Positions 34,092-42,824 are shown, counted from the stretch's first letter. The stretch: DNA of 64,000 nt from Sphingomonas aurea (GCF_030678875.1 NZ_JAUUDS010000004.1:62001-126000); one strand, 5' to 3'. Notes: generated by a model from the sequence alone, not told the origin. Translations and numbers: made by a program.

Positions 34092-35274
34092 GCGGCGGGT
34101 CGGCTTCCTGTTCAACCACGATCAGGTCCATCAGGTCGCGCACAGCCTGCCGATTGCGCTGGCGCTGCTCGCCCGAGGCGGGCCGGTGCGCCCGGTGCTC
34201 GCCTCGACCAGTCCGCTGCTGACCGCCGAGATCCGCCGGCTTGCCGGACGGCCCCTCGACATCGTCGAGCTGGGACTGGAATCGCGGGTGTCGACCGGGC
34301 TCGACCGGCTGCTGGGACAGCTGGTCCCCGCGCGCAAGCTACTGGTGTATCGCGACAATCTCGCCTTCTTCCGCTCGCTCGACGCGCTGGTGGTCAGCGA
34401 GCGGACCTCGCTGATCCTGCGTTCGCGCTACGGCCTGCCCCTTCCGGTCATCCTGGCCGATCACGGCGCGGGCGACCGGGCGATCGGTTTCGATCCCGTC
34501 ACGGCCCGTTTCGACCACGTCCTCGCCGCGGGACCAAAGATCCGCGACCGGCTGGTCGCCGATGCCGGGGTCGATCCGGCGCGGATCAGCATCACCGGCT
34601 ATCCCAAGTTCGACCTGTTTCCCCCGCGCGGACGCAGCCTGCCGATGCAGACGAACGGACGGCCGACGATCCTCTACAACCCGCACGTCTCGCCGCACCT
34701 GTCGTCTTGGTACGCACAAGGGCGACAGGTGCTGGATTTCTTCCTGCATTCCGACACGTACAACCTGATCTTCGCACCGCACGTCATGCTGTTCCATCGG
34801 CCCTGGACGATCAGCATCGATCGGTTGAGGATCAACCGCCCCGGCCGGATCGATCCGCGCGTGCTGGCCGCGCCGCATATCCATGTCGATCTGGGCAGCC
34901 ATTCCTCGACCGACATGACCTATGTCGATGCGGCCGACCTGTATCTGGGCGATGTCAGTAGCCAGGTCTATGAGTTCCTCCGCACCCCCCGCCCCTGCCT
35001 GTTCCTCGACGCGCACAGCACCGCGTGGCGGGGCGATCCCAACTACGCGCACTGGAGTGCGGGCGAGGTGATCGACGGTGCCGCCCCGCTGCCCCAGGCC
35101 CTGGCACGCGCCACCGAGCAGCATGCGCTGCGCTACGTCGATGTGCAACGCTCACTGTTCGATTACACGTTCAGCCGCACGGACACGCCCGCCCCGATCC
35201 GCGCCGCAGTCGCGATCGAGCGGCTGGTGACCGGTATGCAGGGCGGCTTGCTTGCCGCCAACATCACCGCTTAA
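34084..35274 (+). CDS. CDP-glycerol glycerophosphotransferase-like protein (copy 2)
   Basis: 396 residues, GTG start overlapping the first copy. The same motif series occurs: ILADHGAGDRAIGFDP, ILYNPHVSPHLSSWYAQ, IFAPHVMLFHRP and LGDVSSQVYEFLRTPRPCLF. The two proteins differ in the N-terminal acceptor-binding half and share the C-terminal donor half, so they may act in sequence as primase and polymerase, as TagB and TagF do; that is inference. A flippase gene starts 10 bases after the stop. Confidence 0.75.
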   Translation: MAERRVGFLFNHDQVHQVAHSLPIALALLARGGPVRPVLASTSPLLTAEIRRLAGRPLDIVELGLESRVSTGLDRLLGQLVPARKLLVYRDNLAFFRSLDALVVSERTSLILRSRYGLPLPVILADHGAGDRAIGFDPVTARFDHVLAAGPKIRDRLVADAGVDPARISITGYPKFDLFPPRGRSLPMQTNGRPTILYNPHVSPHLSSWYAQGRQVLDFFLHSDTYNLIFAPHVMLFHRPWTISIDRLRINRPGRIDPRVLAAPHIHVDLGSHSSTDMTYVDAADLYLGDVSSQVYEFLRTPRPCLFLDAHSTAWRGDPNYAHWSAGEVIDGAAPLPQALARATEQHALRYVDVQRSLFDYTFSRTDTPAPIRAAVAIERLVTGMQGGLLAANITA

Positions 35275-35284
35275 GGCATTGACG

Positions 35285-36604
35285 ATGATGCCCGACCCCC
35301 TTCCGGCGCAGGCGAGTGCGGGCAGCACGATGCGCCGCGCGGTCGCCCGCAACCTGGGGTGGCTGCTGGCGAGCCGCGGGGTCATCGCCGTGCTCTCCCT
35401 CTTCTATCTGGGCATTGCGACGCGGTCGCTGGGGGTGGTCGGGTTCGGGCGGTTCGCGCTCATTATCGGCGCGGCGCAGGCGCTGGCGGCGCTCGTCACC
35501 TTTCAGAGTTGGCAGATCATCGTCCAGTACGGCACGGGCCTGCTCGGCGACGCGGATCGCCCGGCGCTCGGCCGGCTGTTCCGAGGCACGGCGATGGTCG
35601 ACCTGGCCAGTGCGGTGGTCGGCGCGCTGCTCGCCTGGTTGATCCTGGAGGTGTGGGGCGAGATGCTGGGCATCGGCCCGACGCTGAAGCGGGCGACATT
35701 GATCTTCGCGATCGTCCAGCTGCTCACCATCCGCTCGACCCCGCTCGGCATCCTGCGGTTGCGCGACAAATTCTCGAAAGGTGCGCTGGCCGACAGCGTC
35801 GCGCCTGCGGCTCGCTTCGTCGGTGCGATCCTCGTCGCCCTGTTCCACCCGACCGTGCAGGGCTTCCTGGCGGTGTGGGGTATGGCCGAGGTGGTGACCG
35901 CCGCGACCTATTGGATCATGGTCGCACGCGACGGCGATCTGGCGCTGATGCGGGACGGACGGGGTGCCCGCCATCTGCCGCGCGAGCATCCCGGCATCGT
36001 CCGCTATGCCCTGTCGACCAACGCCAGCGCCACGCTGGGCCTGTCGAGCAAGCAGGTGCCGCTGCTGATCGTCGGCGCTGCCGCGGGGCCGGCGGCAGCG
36101 GGCGCGTTTCGCCTCGCCTCGCAGCTGGCGCAGGCGCTCGCCAAATTGTCGCAGATGGTCAGCCGTGCCGCCTTCCCGGAGATGGTGCGCACCGTACGCG
36201 ACGTCGCGCCGGAGGCGCTCGGGCGGCTGCTGACCCGGCTGTTCCTGGCGAGCGTCGCGGCGGCGGCGGCGATCATGGTGCTGGTCCTGATCGCGGGCAA
36301 GCCGGTGCTCAGCCTGGTCGGTGGCCGCGACTTTCGCGGCGCCTGGCCGATCCTGCTGTGGCTCGCGCTGGCCGGCTGCCTCGATTTCGCCACGGTGGCG
36401 GTCGATACGGTGATGACGGCATTGCAGCGCGCCGGCACGGTCTTCGCGATCCGGGCGGCGGGCGTGGTGCTGATGCTGGGTGCCGCCTGGCTCCTGATCC
36501 CGCCCTTCGGCGCGACCGGGGTGGCGGTGGCGGTGGCGGTTGGATCCGCGGCGGTGACGGTGCTGATGGCCGCCGCCGCCGCCCGCCTTTCCCGCCGGCG
36601 CTGA
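35285..36604 (+). CDS. Polysaccharide flippase, Wzx/MVF-like
   Basis: 439 residues with about 12 hydrophobic segments and the opening MRRAVARNLGWLLASRGVIA typical of oligosaccharide-lipid flippases (polysaccharide biosynthesis protein family). LGVVGFGRFALIIGAAQAL and RAAFPEMVRT fit this group. It would move a lipid-linked glycan or glycerophosphate chain across the inner membrane. It shares the strand with the two glycerophosphotransferase-like genes, 10 bases apart, so the three form an operon. No polymerase or initiating transferase is present. Confidence 0.85.
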   Translation: MMPDPLPAQASAGSTMRRAVARNLGWLLASRGVIAVLSLFYLGIATRSLGVVGFGRFALIIGAAQALAALVTFQSWQIIVQYGTGLLGDADRPALGRLFRGTAMVDLASAVVGALLAWLILEVWGEMLGIGPTLKRATLIFAIVQLLTIRSTPLGILRLRDKFSKGALADSVAPAARFVGAILVALFHPTVQGFLAVWGMAEVVTAATYWIMVARDGDLALMRDGRGARHLPREHPGIVRYALSTNASATLGLSSKQVPLLIVGAAAGPAAAGAFRLASQLAQALAKLSQMVSRAAFPEMVRTVRDVAPEALGRLLTRLFLASVAAAAAIMVLVLIAGKPVLSLVGGRDFRGAWPILLWLALAGCLDFATVAVDTVMTALQRAGTVFAIRAAGVVLMLGAAWLLIPPFGATGVAVAVAVGSAAVTVLMAAAAARLSRRR

Positions 36605-36680
36605 CGCCCGGCACGCGCGGTAAAGCGCCGGTTCACGCCGAACCGGCTAACCGGGCGATAGATTTGCAAGGTTGATCCCT

Positions 36681-37142
36681 ATGATCCGTAACGTTTTTTT
36701 CGTACTGGGCGCATTCGCCGCCGCAGCCCCCCTGCCGGCCCTCGCGCAGGAGTGCGGCGGCGTGGCGGGCAACGGCGCCGTCAAGCTGACTGTCCAGGCC
36801 ACCGACCTGCGCAACGGCAAGGGAGAAGTCGCCTTCACCGTCTATCCCGACGACAAGCCGCGTTTCCTGGCCAAGGGCCGCAAGCTCTATCGCACCCGGG
36901 TGCCCGCGCGCCTGCCGGTGACGAGCAGCTGTTTCTGGCTGAAACCCGGCCATTACGCGATCGCGCAGTATCACGACGAGAACGCCGACCATAAGTTCAA
37001 CCGGACGCTGTGGATGCCGAAGGAGGGCTTCGGCTTCTCCAACGACGCGCCGACATCGGTCGGTTTGCCATCCTTCGAGTCGGTCCGATTCCCGGTACCT
37101 GCCGCAGGTGCGACGATGCGCATGAAGATGCGTTACCAATGA
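36681..37142 (+). CDS. DUF2141 secreted protein
   Basis: 153 residues. Signal peptide IRNVFFVLGAFAAAAPLPALA, then a single beta-sandwich-like domain with LTVQATDLRNGKGEVAFTVY, LKPGHYAIAQYHDENADHKF and the closing ESVRFPV. This pattern (GxVxxxxY...DxNxNxKxD-like acidic loop) is that of DUF2141, a periplasmic domain of unknown function. The ATG at 36681 is preferred over an earlier TTG because AAGG is better placed. It stands alone between the flippase and the diacylglycerol kinase gene. Confidence 0.85.
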   Translation: MIRNVFFVLGAFAAAAPLPALAQECGGVAGNGAVKLTVQATDLRNGKGEVAFTVYPDDKPRFLAKGRKLYRTRVPARLPVTSSCFWLKPGHYAIAQYHDENADHKFNRTLWMPKEGFGFSNDAPTSVGLPSFESVRFPVPAAGATMRMKMRYQ

Positions 37143-37208
37143 CGCGGCGGGAACTGAAACGCCTCCGTCATAATTATGTAGCTGTTTCGACTTTCGGTCT
37201 TTAGCTCT

Positions 37209-38231
37209 ATGCTCGTGTCCACCGCCCTGCCCGCCACGCGCCTGTCCTTCGTCGGAGTCGAACCCGAGGCGATCACGCGCATCAAGGCGGCACCGACGCC
37301 CGCCGCCCTCGGCGCGCTGCGCATCGGCATCATCTGCAACCCGCGCGCCCATCGCAACCACGGCGCCGGCTATGCCGCCGGCGTCCCCGGCGCCGATAGC
37401 GTCCTGATCGCCGCCCCCCGCACCACCGAGGCACTGGTCGAGACGCTGGCGGGCTTTGCCGAGCGGCGCATCGACCTGCTCGTCATCGATGGCGGCGACG
37501 GCACGGTCCGCGACGTGCTGACCGCTGCGGGACAGCTGTGGCAGCGTGACTGGCCGGCGATCGCGGTGATCCCGTCGGGCAAGACCAATGCGCTGGCGAT
37601 CGACCTTGGCGTGCCAGCCGGCTGGACGCTGGGCGACGCGCTGAGCGCGATGGCGCAGGGCCGCACCGTCATCCGCCGCCCGGTCGAGATCGCCCGCGAC
37701 GACGACAGCCTGCCGCTGCGCGGTTTCCTGTTCGGCACCGGCGCCTTCGTCAAGGCGACGGAGCTGGCCCAGCACACCCACCGCGCCGGCGCCTTCAACG
37801 GCGTCGCGGTCGGGCTGGCGCTCGGTTGGGCGCTGATGCTGACCGCGTTCGGTGCGCGCGACAATGCGTGGCGCGCGGGCGACCGGATGGACGTGCGCCT
37901 GCCCGGGGGCCCGGTCGAGCGCGATCCGCTCTACCTGCTGCTCGCCTCCACGCTGGAGCGGCTACCGGTCGGCCTGCGCCCCTTCGGTCGGCCGCGCCAG
38001 GGACTGAAGCTGCTGACCGTCGACGCGCCGCCGCGCTGGCTCCCGGTGACGGTGCCCGCGCTGCTCGGCGGGTCAGAGGCGGCATGGCTGAAGCGTGCCG
38101 GTTTCCACAATCGCGACGCGGCCGCGTTCGACGTGACGCCAGACGACGGCTTCATCCTCGACGGCGAGCTGTTCGCGGGCGGCCAGCTGTCTGTGCATCA
38201 GGGGCCGGTCCTCTCCTTCGTCGTGCCGTGA
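37209..38231 (+). CDS. Diacylglycerol/lipid kinase family protein
   Basis: 340 residues with the catalytic domain of the DAG kinase/sphingosine kinase/YegS family. LRIGIICNPRAH starts the nucleotide-binding half and IDGGDGTVRDVL (about residues 93-104) is the family's GGDGT motif, followed by IAVIPSGKTNALAIDLGV. The C-terminal beta-sandwich ends DDGFILDGELFAGG. Likely reaction is ATP-dependent phosphorylation of diacylglycerol to phosphatidate, though sphingosine or another lipid acceptor is possible. The stop overlaps the next start (GTGA), giving strict coupling. Confidence 0.85.
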   Translation: MLVSTALPATRLSFVGVEPEAITRIKAAPTPAALGALRIGIICNPRAHRNHGAGYAAGVPGADSVLIAAPRTTEALVETLAGFAERRIDLLVIDGGDGTVRDVLTAAGQLWQRDWPAIAVIPSGKTNALAIDLGVPAGWTLGDALSAMAQGRTVIRRPVEIARDDDSLPLRGFLFGTGAFVKATELAQHTHRAGAFNGVAVGLALGWALMLTAFGARDNAWRAGDRMDVRLPGGPVERDPLYLLLASTLERLPVGLRPFGRPRQGLKLLTVDAPPRWLPVTVPALLGGSEAAWLKRAGFHNRDAAAFDVTPDDGFILDGELFAGGQLSVHQGPVLSFVVP

Positions 38232-39118
38232 GCACCGCGCTCGACGCGTTCGTCGCCACTGCGCTCGCCGCGCCCGTCCCGGCCGAGATCCACGGGATCG
38301 CCGCCACGCTGGCGGCGTCGCCCGGCGTCGCGGCAGTGCTGTTCTATGGCTCCAACCTGCGCACCGGGCAGCTGGACGGCGTCCTCGACTTCTACGTCCT
38401 GACGCTCGGCCCGCCCGAGCGTGGGCTGTGGCCGCGCGTCGGCTATCGTGAGTTCGCACGCGCCGGCACGACGCTGCGCGCCAAGATCGCGACCATGCGG
38501 CTGGCGACGTTCGAGCGGGCAGCGCGCGGCGCGCTGGTCGATACGACGATCTGGACCCGTTTCGTCCAGCCCTCTGCCTTGGTCTGGGCGCGCGACGAAG
38601 CGGCACGGCTACGGGTGACCGAGTCTGTCGGTGCCGCCGCCCTCACCGCCGCGCGCTTCGCCGCCGTCCTCGGCCCCGAGCGGGGCGAACCGGCCGCGTT
38701 CTGGCGCGCGCTGTTCCGCGAAACCTACGCTGCCGAGCTGCGCGTCGAGCAGCCGGGGCGCGAGGAGCAGATCCTGGCTCATGGCGCCGGCCGCTATCAG
38801 GCGCTGCTGCCGCTGGCATGGAAGGCGGCGGGCATCGCCTTCGCCAAGACGGGAGACGAACTGGCGCCCGTGGTCGGGGACGACGAGCGTCGTCGCCTGC
38901 TCGCGGCGTGGCGGCGGCGGCGGCGGCTGGGGCGGCCGTTGAACGTCGTCCGGCTGGTCCGCGCCGCCTGGACCTTCGAAGGGGCCGGTGCCTATGGCGC
39001 GTGGAAGGTCGAGCGGCACACCGGCGTTGCCGTACCGCTGACCCCCTTTCGCGAGAAGCATCCGATCCTCGCCGCCCCCGGCGTGCTGCTGCGCGTGTGG
39101 CGCGCACGACGGACGTGA
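38228..39118 (+). CDS. Tam41-like phosphatidate cytidylyltransferase (candidate CDP-DAG synthase)
   Basis: 296 residues, GTG start overlapping the kinase stop. Near residue 40 is YGS, followed by LDFYVL (53-58), which matches the YGS...LDF pattern of mitochondrial Tam41, the soluble CDP-diacylglycerol synthase with a nucleotidyltransferase fold. Further matches to my memory of Tam41 are AKIAT at about 85-89, TTIWTRF (a DLxxWxxxY analogue), and TYAAELRVEQPGREEQI (166-182), which parallels SYxxDxRMxxxEDxxKVxxI followed by an aromatic-Leu-Pro stretch. No membrane segments. The second carboxylate of a classic GSx..DxD motif is changed. Assignment is by motif and by coupling to a phosphatidate-forming kinase; a search could correct it. 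Confidence 0.65.
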   Translation: MSTALDAFVATALAAPVPAEIHGIAATLAASPGVAAVLFYGSNLRTGQLDGVLDFYVLTLGPPERGLWPRVGYREFARAGTTLRAKIATMRLATFERAARGALVDTTIWTRFVQPSALVWARDEAARLRVTESVGAAALTAARFAAVLGPERGEPAAFWRALFRETYAAELRVEQPGREEQILAHGAGRYQALLPLAWKAAGIAFAKTGDELAPVVGDDERRRLLAAWRRRRRLGRPLNVVRLVRAAWTFEGAGAYGAWKVERHTGVAVPLTPFREKHPILAAPGVLLRVWRARRT

Positions 39119-39864
39119 CCCCCGCCGCGCTGATCCTGGCCGGATCACGGCCGGGTGCCCCCGATCCGCTCGCCGACTATGCCGGCGTGGCGCACAAGGC
39201 GTTGATCGAACTGGACGGAAAGACCCTGCTCGCCCGCGTCACCGCCGCGCTGCGCCGGGCGGGGATCGACCGGATCGCGGTGTCCGCCGACCACCCTGCC
39301 GTCGTCGTCGAGGCGCTGCGCCTGTCGTTGCAGGTCATCGCACCCGCCGCCGGGCCGAGCGGCAGCGTGGCGGCGGGACTGTCAGCGCTCGGTGCGCCAC
39401 TCCTGGTGACCACTGCGGACCACGCGCTGCTCCGGCCCGAATGGGTGACCCGCTTCGTCGCCGACGTGCCCGCCGGAACGGACGCGGCGGTGCTGCTCGC
39501 CCGGCGCGACGTGGTGGAGGCGGCTGCGCCGGCGACGCGGCGGACCTGGCTGCGCTTCGCCGACGGACACTGGTCGGGCTGCAACCTGTTCCTGCTCGCC
39601 ACGCCCGCCGCCGGAGAGGCGATCGGCCTGTGGAGCCAGGTCGAGGCGGACCGGAAGCGACCGTGGCGGATCGTGCGGCGGCTGGGGCCAGGGCTGCTCC
39701 TCCGCTACCTGCTCGGCCGCCTCACGCTCGGCGCCGCGCTGCGGCACCTCGGTGCGAGGGCGGGCATCCACGCTGCGGCGGTCGCCAGCCCCTATGGACT
39801 GGCCGCGATCGACGTGGACAAGCCGGCGGACCTCGACCTGGTCCGCACGCTGGTCACGCGATAG
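39115..39864 (+). CDS. MobA-like nucleotidyltransferase
   Basis: 249 residues, GTG start overlapping the previous stop. The N-terminus ALILAGSRPGAPDPL carries the Rossmann-like glycine signature of NTP transferases, with HKALIELDGKTLLARV, LLVTTADHALL and VDKPADLDLVRTL near the end. This is the MobA/IspD/sugar-nucleotide group, which makes activated cofactors or NDP-headgroups. Specificity is unknown. As third gene of a tightly coupled trio with a lipid kinase and a Tam41-like enzyme it may act on a phosphorylated headgroup; that is speculative. Its stop overlaps the convergent XRE gene by 11 bases. Confidence 0.75.
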   Translation: MTPAALILAGSRPGAPDPLADYAGVAHKALIELDGKTLLARVTAALRRAGIDRIAVSADHPAVVVEALRLSLQVIAPAAGPSGSVAAGLSALGAPLLVTTADHALLRPEWVTRFVADVPAGTDAAVLLARRDVVEAAAPATRRTWLRFADGHWSGCNLFLLATPAAGEAIGLWSQVEADRKRPWRIVRRLGPGLLLRYLLGRLTLGAALRHLGARAGIHAAAVASPYGLAAIDVDKPADLDLVRTLVTR

Positions 39865-40060
39865 ACCGCGACGGACTCTCGAACACCTCCTCGATCGTCA
39901 GCCCGAACAGCTCGGCGATGCTGAAGGCGAGCGGCAGCGAGGGGTCGTAGCGGCCGGTTTCGATCGCGTTGACGCTCTGCCGGCTGACGCTCAGCAATTC
40001 GCCCAGATGCTGCTGGCTCCAGCCCCGCTCACCGCGCAGGATACGCAGACGGTTGTTCAT
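39854..40060 (-). CDS. XRE-family small DNA-binding regulator
   Basis: 68 residues. A single HTH: LRILRGERGWSQQHLGELL followed by VSRQSVNAIETGRYDPSLPL and the helical end LTIEEVF. This is the Cro/CI-like HTH_3 fold. The start overlaps the stop of the membrane protein gene (ATGA), making a two-gene operon of regulator and membrane protein. An inverted repeat lies over the probable promoter, suggesting self-control. Confidence 0.9.
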   Translation of the reverse strand: MNNRLRILRGERGWSQQHLGELLSVSRQSVNAIETGRYDPSLPLAFSIAELFGLTIEEVFESPSRSIA

Positions 40061-40461
40061 GCCGCCCGCCGCTCGATCACGCGGTTGGCGCAGGCGCCGG
40101 CGCCCTGCCCCGCGATCCATACCATCGGCCAGGCATAGGCGGGCAGGTGCGAGACCAGCTCGAATCCTTCCAGAAAGCCCCAGATGGTCGCCGCCGTCAT
40201 CGCCACCCCGGTCGCGACGAGCGTCTGGCGGACGATCAGCATCCGCAGATACTCGTCCCGTTCCTCGATCAGATAGGCGCCCAGCACGACGAAGAAGCCG
40301 ACGACCGGCAGGGCCGGCAGCACCCCGATCGCATAGGCAATTGGCCCGCTCACCAGATGCCGCGACAGCAGATAGACGGCGGGAAACAGCAGAGCGGCAT
40401 AGGCGATCGCCAGCACCAGAACGCGCTGGTTATGCCGCTGACGGGGAGATTGGACGCGCAT
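40057..40461 (-). CDS. Small four-helix membrane protein partnered with an XRE regulator
   Basis: 134 residues with about four hydrophobic segments, from VLVLAIAYAALLFPAVYLLS to HLPAYAWPMVWIAGQGAGA. Start chosen at MRVQSPRQR because GGAG lies six bases upstream; an ATG 15 bases earlier is less well placed. Function unknown. Small membrane proteins paired with a single-HTH regulator are common and often autoregulated. Confidence 0.75.
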   Translation of the reverse strand: MRVQSPRQRHNQRVLVLAIAYAALLFPAVYLLSRHLVSGPIAYAIGVLPALPVVGFFVVLGAYLIEERDEYLRMLIVRQTLVATGVAMTAATIWGFLEGFELVSHLPAYAWPMVWIAGQGAGACANRVIERRAA

Positions 40462-40494
40462 GGAAAGCTCCTTCATGTGTGAAGGTAGCTTGTC

Positions 40495-40530
40495 GTGGAA
40501 AGCACGCTTTACGTCAAGTGTCCTTTCCAC
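40495..40530 (-). promoter_or_regulatory. Inverted repeat over the XRE/membrane-protein promoter
   Basis: GTGGAAAG and CTTTCCAC, perfect eight-base arms, span 36 bases and enclose a TTGACG box (40517-40512, minus strand). It is placed 34 bases before the membrane protein ATG and is a fit site for the XRE protein to regulate its own operon. Confidence 0.45.
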
Positions 40531-40547
40531 ATCTTTTAAGCTCCGGC

Positions 40548-42101
40548 CTAAGCTCCGGCCGTGGATACGTGCCACGCGTGCCCGTCCCGCTCGATCAGCG
40601 CCGCTGCGCCGGGCGGTCCCATGCTGCCCGGCTCATAAGGCTCGGGCGCACCGCCCTTCGCCCACAGGTCGAGGAACGGCTGGACCGCCGCCCAGCCCGC
40701 CTCGATCCCATCGGCACGCTGGAACAGCGTCTGGTCGCCGGTCAGCAGGTCGTAGAGCAGCGATTCGTATCCGGTCAGCGCCCCGATGTCGAAACGGTCG
40801 GCGTAACGGAAATCCAGGCTGACCGGCACGGTGTCGACGGCAAGGCCGGGGCGCTTGATGACGATCTCCATGCTCAACCCCTCGTCGGGCTGGACCTGGA
40901 TGATCATGCGGTTGGCGGGCGGGTGCTGATGCTCGGCGACGCTGCCGAACTGGGTGAAGGGCACCGGCTTGAACGTCACGACGATCTCGGTATCGCGCGC
41001 GGTCATCACCTTGCCGGTTCGCAGGTAGAAGGGCACACCCGCCCAGCGCCAGCTGTCGACCATCAGCTTCAGCGCGACGAACGTCTCCATCCGGCTGTCC
41101 GGCGCGACGTCGGGCACGTCGGTATAGGCCGGCATCGCCTGTCCGTTCAGCGTGCCCGCCACGAACTGGCCGCGCACCGCGTTCTTCGCGGCCTCCTCCG
41201 GCGAATAGCGGCGGATCGCCGCGAGCATCTTGCCCTTCTCGTTGCGGATCGCCTCGGCATCGAAGCTGTTGGGCGCCTCCATCGCGACCATCGCCAGCAG
41301 CTGGAACAGATGGTTAGGCACCATGTCGCGCAACGCACCGGTCGAGTCGTAGAACTTGCCGCGGGTGCCGATCCCCACCGTCTCGGCGGCGGTGATCTCG
41401 ACCCGGTCGATATAGTGGTTGTTCCACAGGCTCTCGACGATGGTGTTGCCGAAGCGCGCGGTCATGATGTTCTGGACCGTCTCCTTCCCCAGGAAATGGT
41501 CGATCCGGTACACCTGGCTCTCGTCGACACAGGCGAGGATGCGGGCATTCAGCGCGCGCGCACTCTCCAGATCATGGCCGAACGGCTTCTCGATGGCGAT
41601 GCGGCGGAATGCGTCGGGGGTCTGTGCGGTCAGCCCGTGCTGCGCCAGCTTCTCGACGATCGGTCCGAAGAACGGCGACGGTGTCGCGAGGTAGAAGGCT
41701 GCATTGCCGGTGGGCGCCGCCGCCAGCCGCTCCTTCAGCTGGATGAACACCTCGTCGGCGGTGAAGTCGCCGCGCAGGTAGTGGATTCGCTCGGCCAGCG
41801 CGTGCCACGCCGCGCCCTTGTCAACCGCGCCCTCGCCGCCCTGCTCGGCCTGGAAGCTGCCGATCCGCTCGCGCAGCATCGCATCGTCGCCCTCGTCGAT
41901 GCCGATGCCCAGCACGCTCAGGCCGTCGTCGATCATCCCGCCGCGCGTCATGTTGATGAGCGCAGGCATCAGCAACCGGCGGGTCAGGTCCCCCGTCGCG
42001 CCGAAGATCACCAGCGTGACCGGCGGCGCCGGCTTCACCCCGTCCTGCGGGTGAGGGTCGGCCCTGCCGACCGCCTGCTCGTCCATCGCCGGTTGCCCCA
42101 T
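40548..42101 (-). CDS. zwf: Glucose-6-phosphate 1-dehydrogenase
   Basis: Oxidises glucose 6-phosphate to 6-phosphogluconolactone with NAD(P)+, the entry to the Entner-Doudoroff and pentose phosphate routes. VTLVIFGATGDLTRRLLMPA carries the GASGDL-type coenzyme-binding motif. The substrate site RIDHFLGKETVQNI holds the catalytic His-Asp and Lys, with IEKPFGHDLESARALN. 517 residues is normal for the family with a slightly long N-terminus. Upstream is hspQ, 58 bases away; no pgl or edd gene is beside it. Confidence 0.96.
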   Translation of the reverse strand: MGQPAMDEQAVGRADPHPQDGVKPAPPVTLVIFGATGDLTRRLLMPALINMTRGGMIDDGLSVLGIGIDEGDDAMLRERIGSFQAEQGGEGAVDKGAAWHALAERIHYLRGDFTADEVFIQLKERLAAAPTGNAAFYLATPSPFFGPIVEKLAQHGLTAQTPDAFRRIAIEKPFGHDLESARALNARILACVDESQVYRIDHFLGKETVQNIMTARFGNTIVESLWNNHYIDRVEITAAETVGIGTRGKFYDSTGALRDMVPNHLFQLLAMVAMEAPNSFDAEAIRNEKGKMLAAIRRYSPEEAAKNAVRGQFVAGTLNGQAMPAYTDVPDVAPDSRMETFVALKLMVDSWRWAGVPFYLRTGKVMTARDTEIVVTFKPVPFTQFGSVAEHQHPPANRMIIQVQPDEGLSMEIVIKRPGLAVDTVPVSLDFRYADRFDIGALTGYESLLYDLLTGDQTLFQRADGIEAGWAAVQPFLDLWAKGGAPEPYEPGSMGPPGAAALIERDGHAWHVSTAGA

Positions 42102-42159
42102 CGTCGTCCTCCGATCCTGGCGACCAGACGCAGGGAGGGCGATGGCCGTTCCCTGACGA

Positions 42160-42543
42160 TCAGTGGCGATGCTCCTGCTTCAGGCGATAGCGGCCCTCCG
42201 CGAAGCCGGTGAACAGGCCCGGGATGGCAGGATGGTCGACCGGCTCGTCGCTGTCGTCTGCGACCAGATTCTGCTGGCTGACATAGGCGACATAGCTCGA
42301 TTCGATATTCTCGGCGAGCAGATGGTAGAAGGGCTGGTCCTTGCGCGGGCGGATCGCCTCCGGGATCGCGTCGTACCACTCGTCGGTATTGGCGAAGACG
42401 GGATCGACGTCGAAGATCACGCCGCGGAAATCGAACATGCGGTGACGCACCACGTCCCCGATCGTGAACCGCGCGTGTGATACGGGCGGAGCGGCCGGAG
42501 TCGGCGTAACGGCGGCGGCAGAAAGGCTGTCGGTCTCGTGCAT
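42160..42543 (-). CDS. hspQ: Heat shock protein HspQ (hemimethylated-DNA-binding-like)
   Basis: 127 residues. HARFTIGDVVRHRMFDFRGV followed by DPVFANTDEWYDAIP and QPFYHLLAENIESSYVAYVS is the HspQ/YccV domain. In enterobacteria it is a specificity factor for the Lon protease and binds misfolded or hemimethylated targets. About 20 N-terminal residues are low complexity (Ala/Pro/Thr). The start is the ATG 58 bases before zwf on the same strand, so it is probably in the zwf transcript or has its own heat-shock promoter, which I cannot identify. Confidence 0.92.
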   Translation of the reverse strand: MHETDSLSAAAVTPTPAAPPVSHARFTIGDVVRHRMFDFRGVIFDVDPVFANTDEWYDAIPEAIRPRKDQPFYHLLAENIESSYVAYVSQQNLVADDSDEPVDHPAIPGLFTGFAEGRYRLKQEHRH

Positions 42544-42668
42544 CGACCCTATCTAGGCGTTGAATTTGCCCGCAACAAGCACAGCCGCTTGTGCAGCGCG
42601 ATCGCTTGCGTTAGAGGCGCGCCCTCGACCGATCGGACAGGGCCTTCCCGGCCCGGTTTGACCCTCGC

Positions 42669-42758
<90 letters not shown>

Positions 42759-42824
42759 TTCACCTTCACTCGGAACCCAGCCTGGTGGGGAACCCGCCGG
42801 ACGCGGGCTCCCCGGTCGCCCTCG

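Noticed and set aside
42759..42824. Integration scar next to tRNA-Ser
   Set aside because: No repeat of the tRNA 3' end was seen downstream within the window and the neighbouring genes look native.
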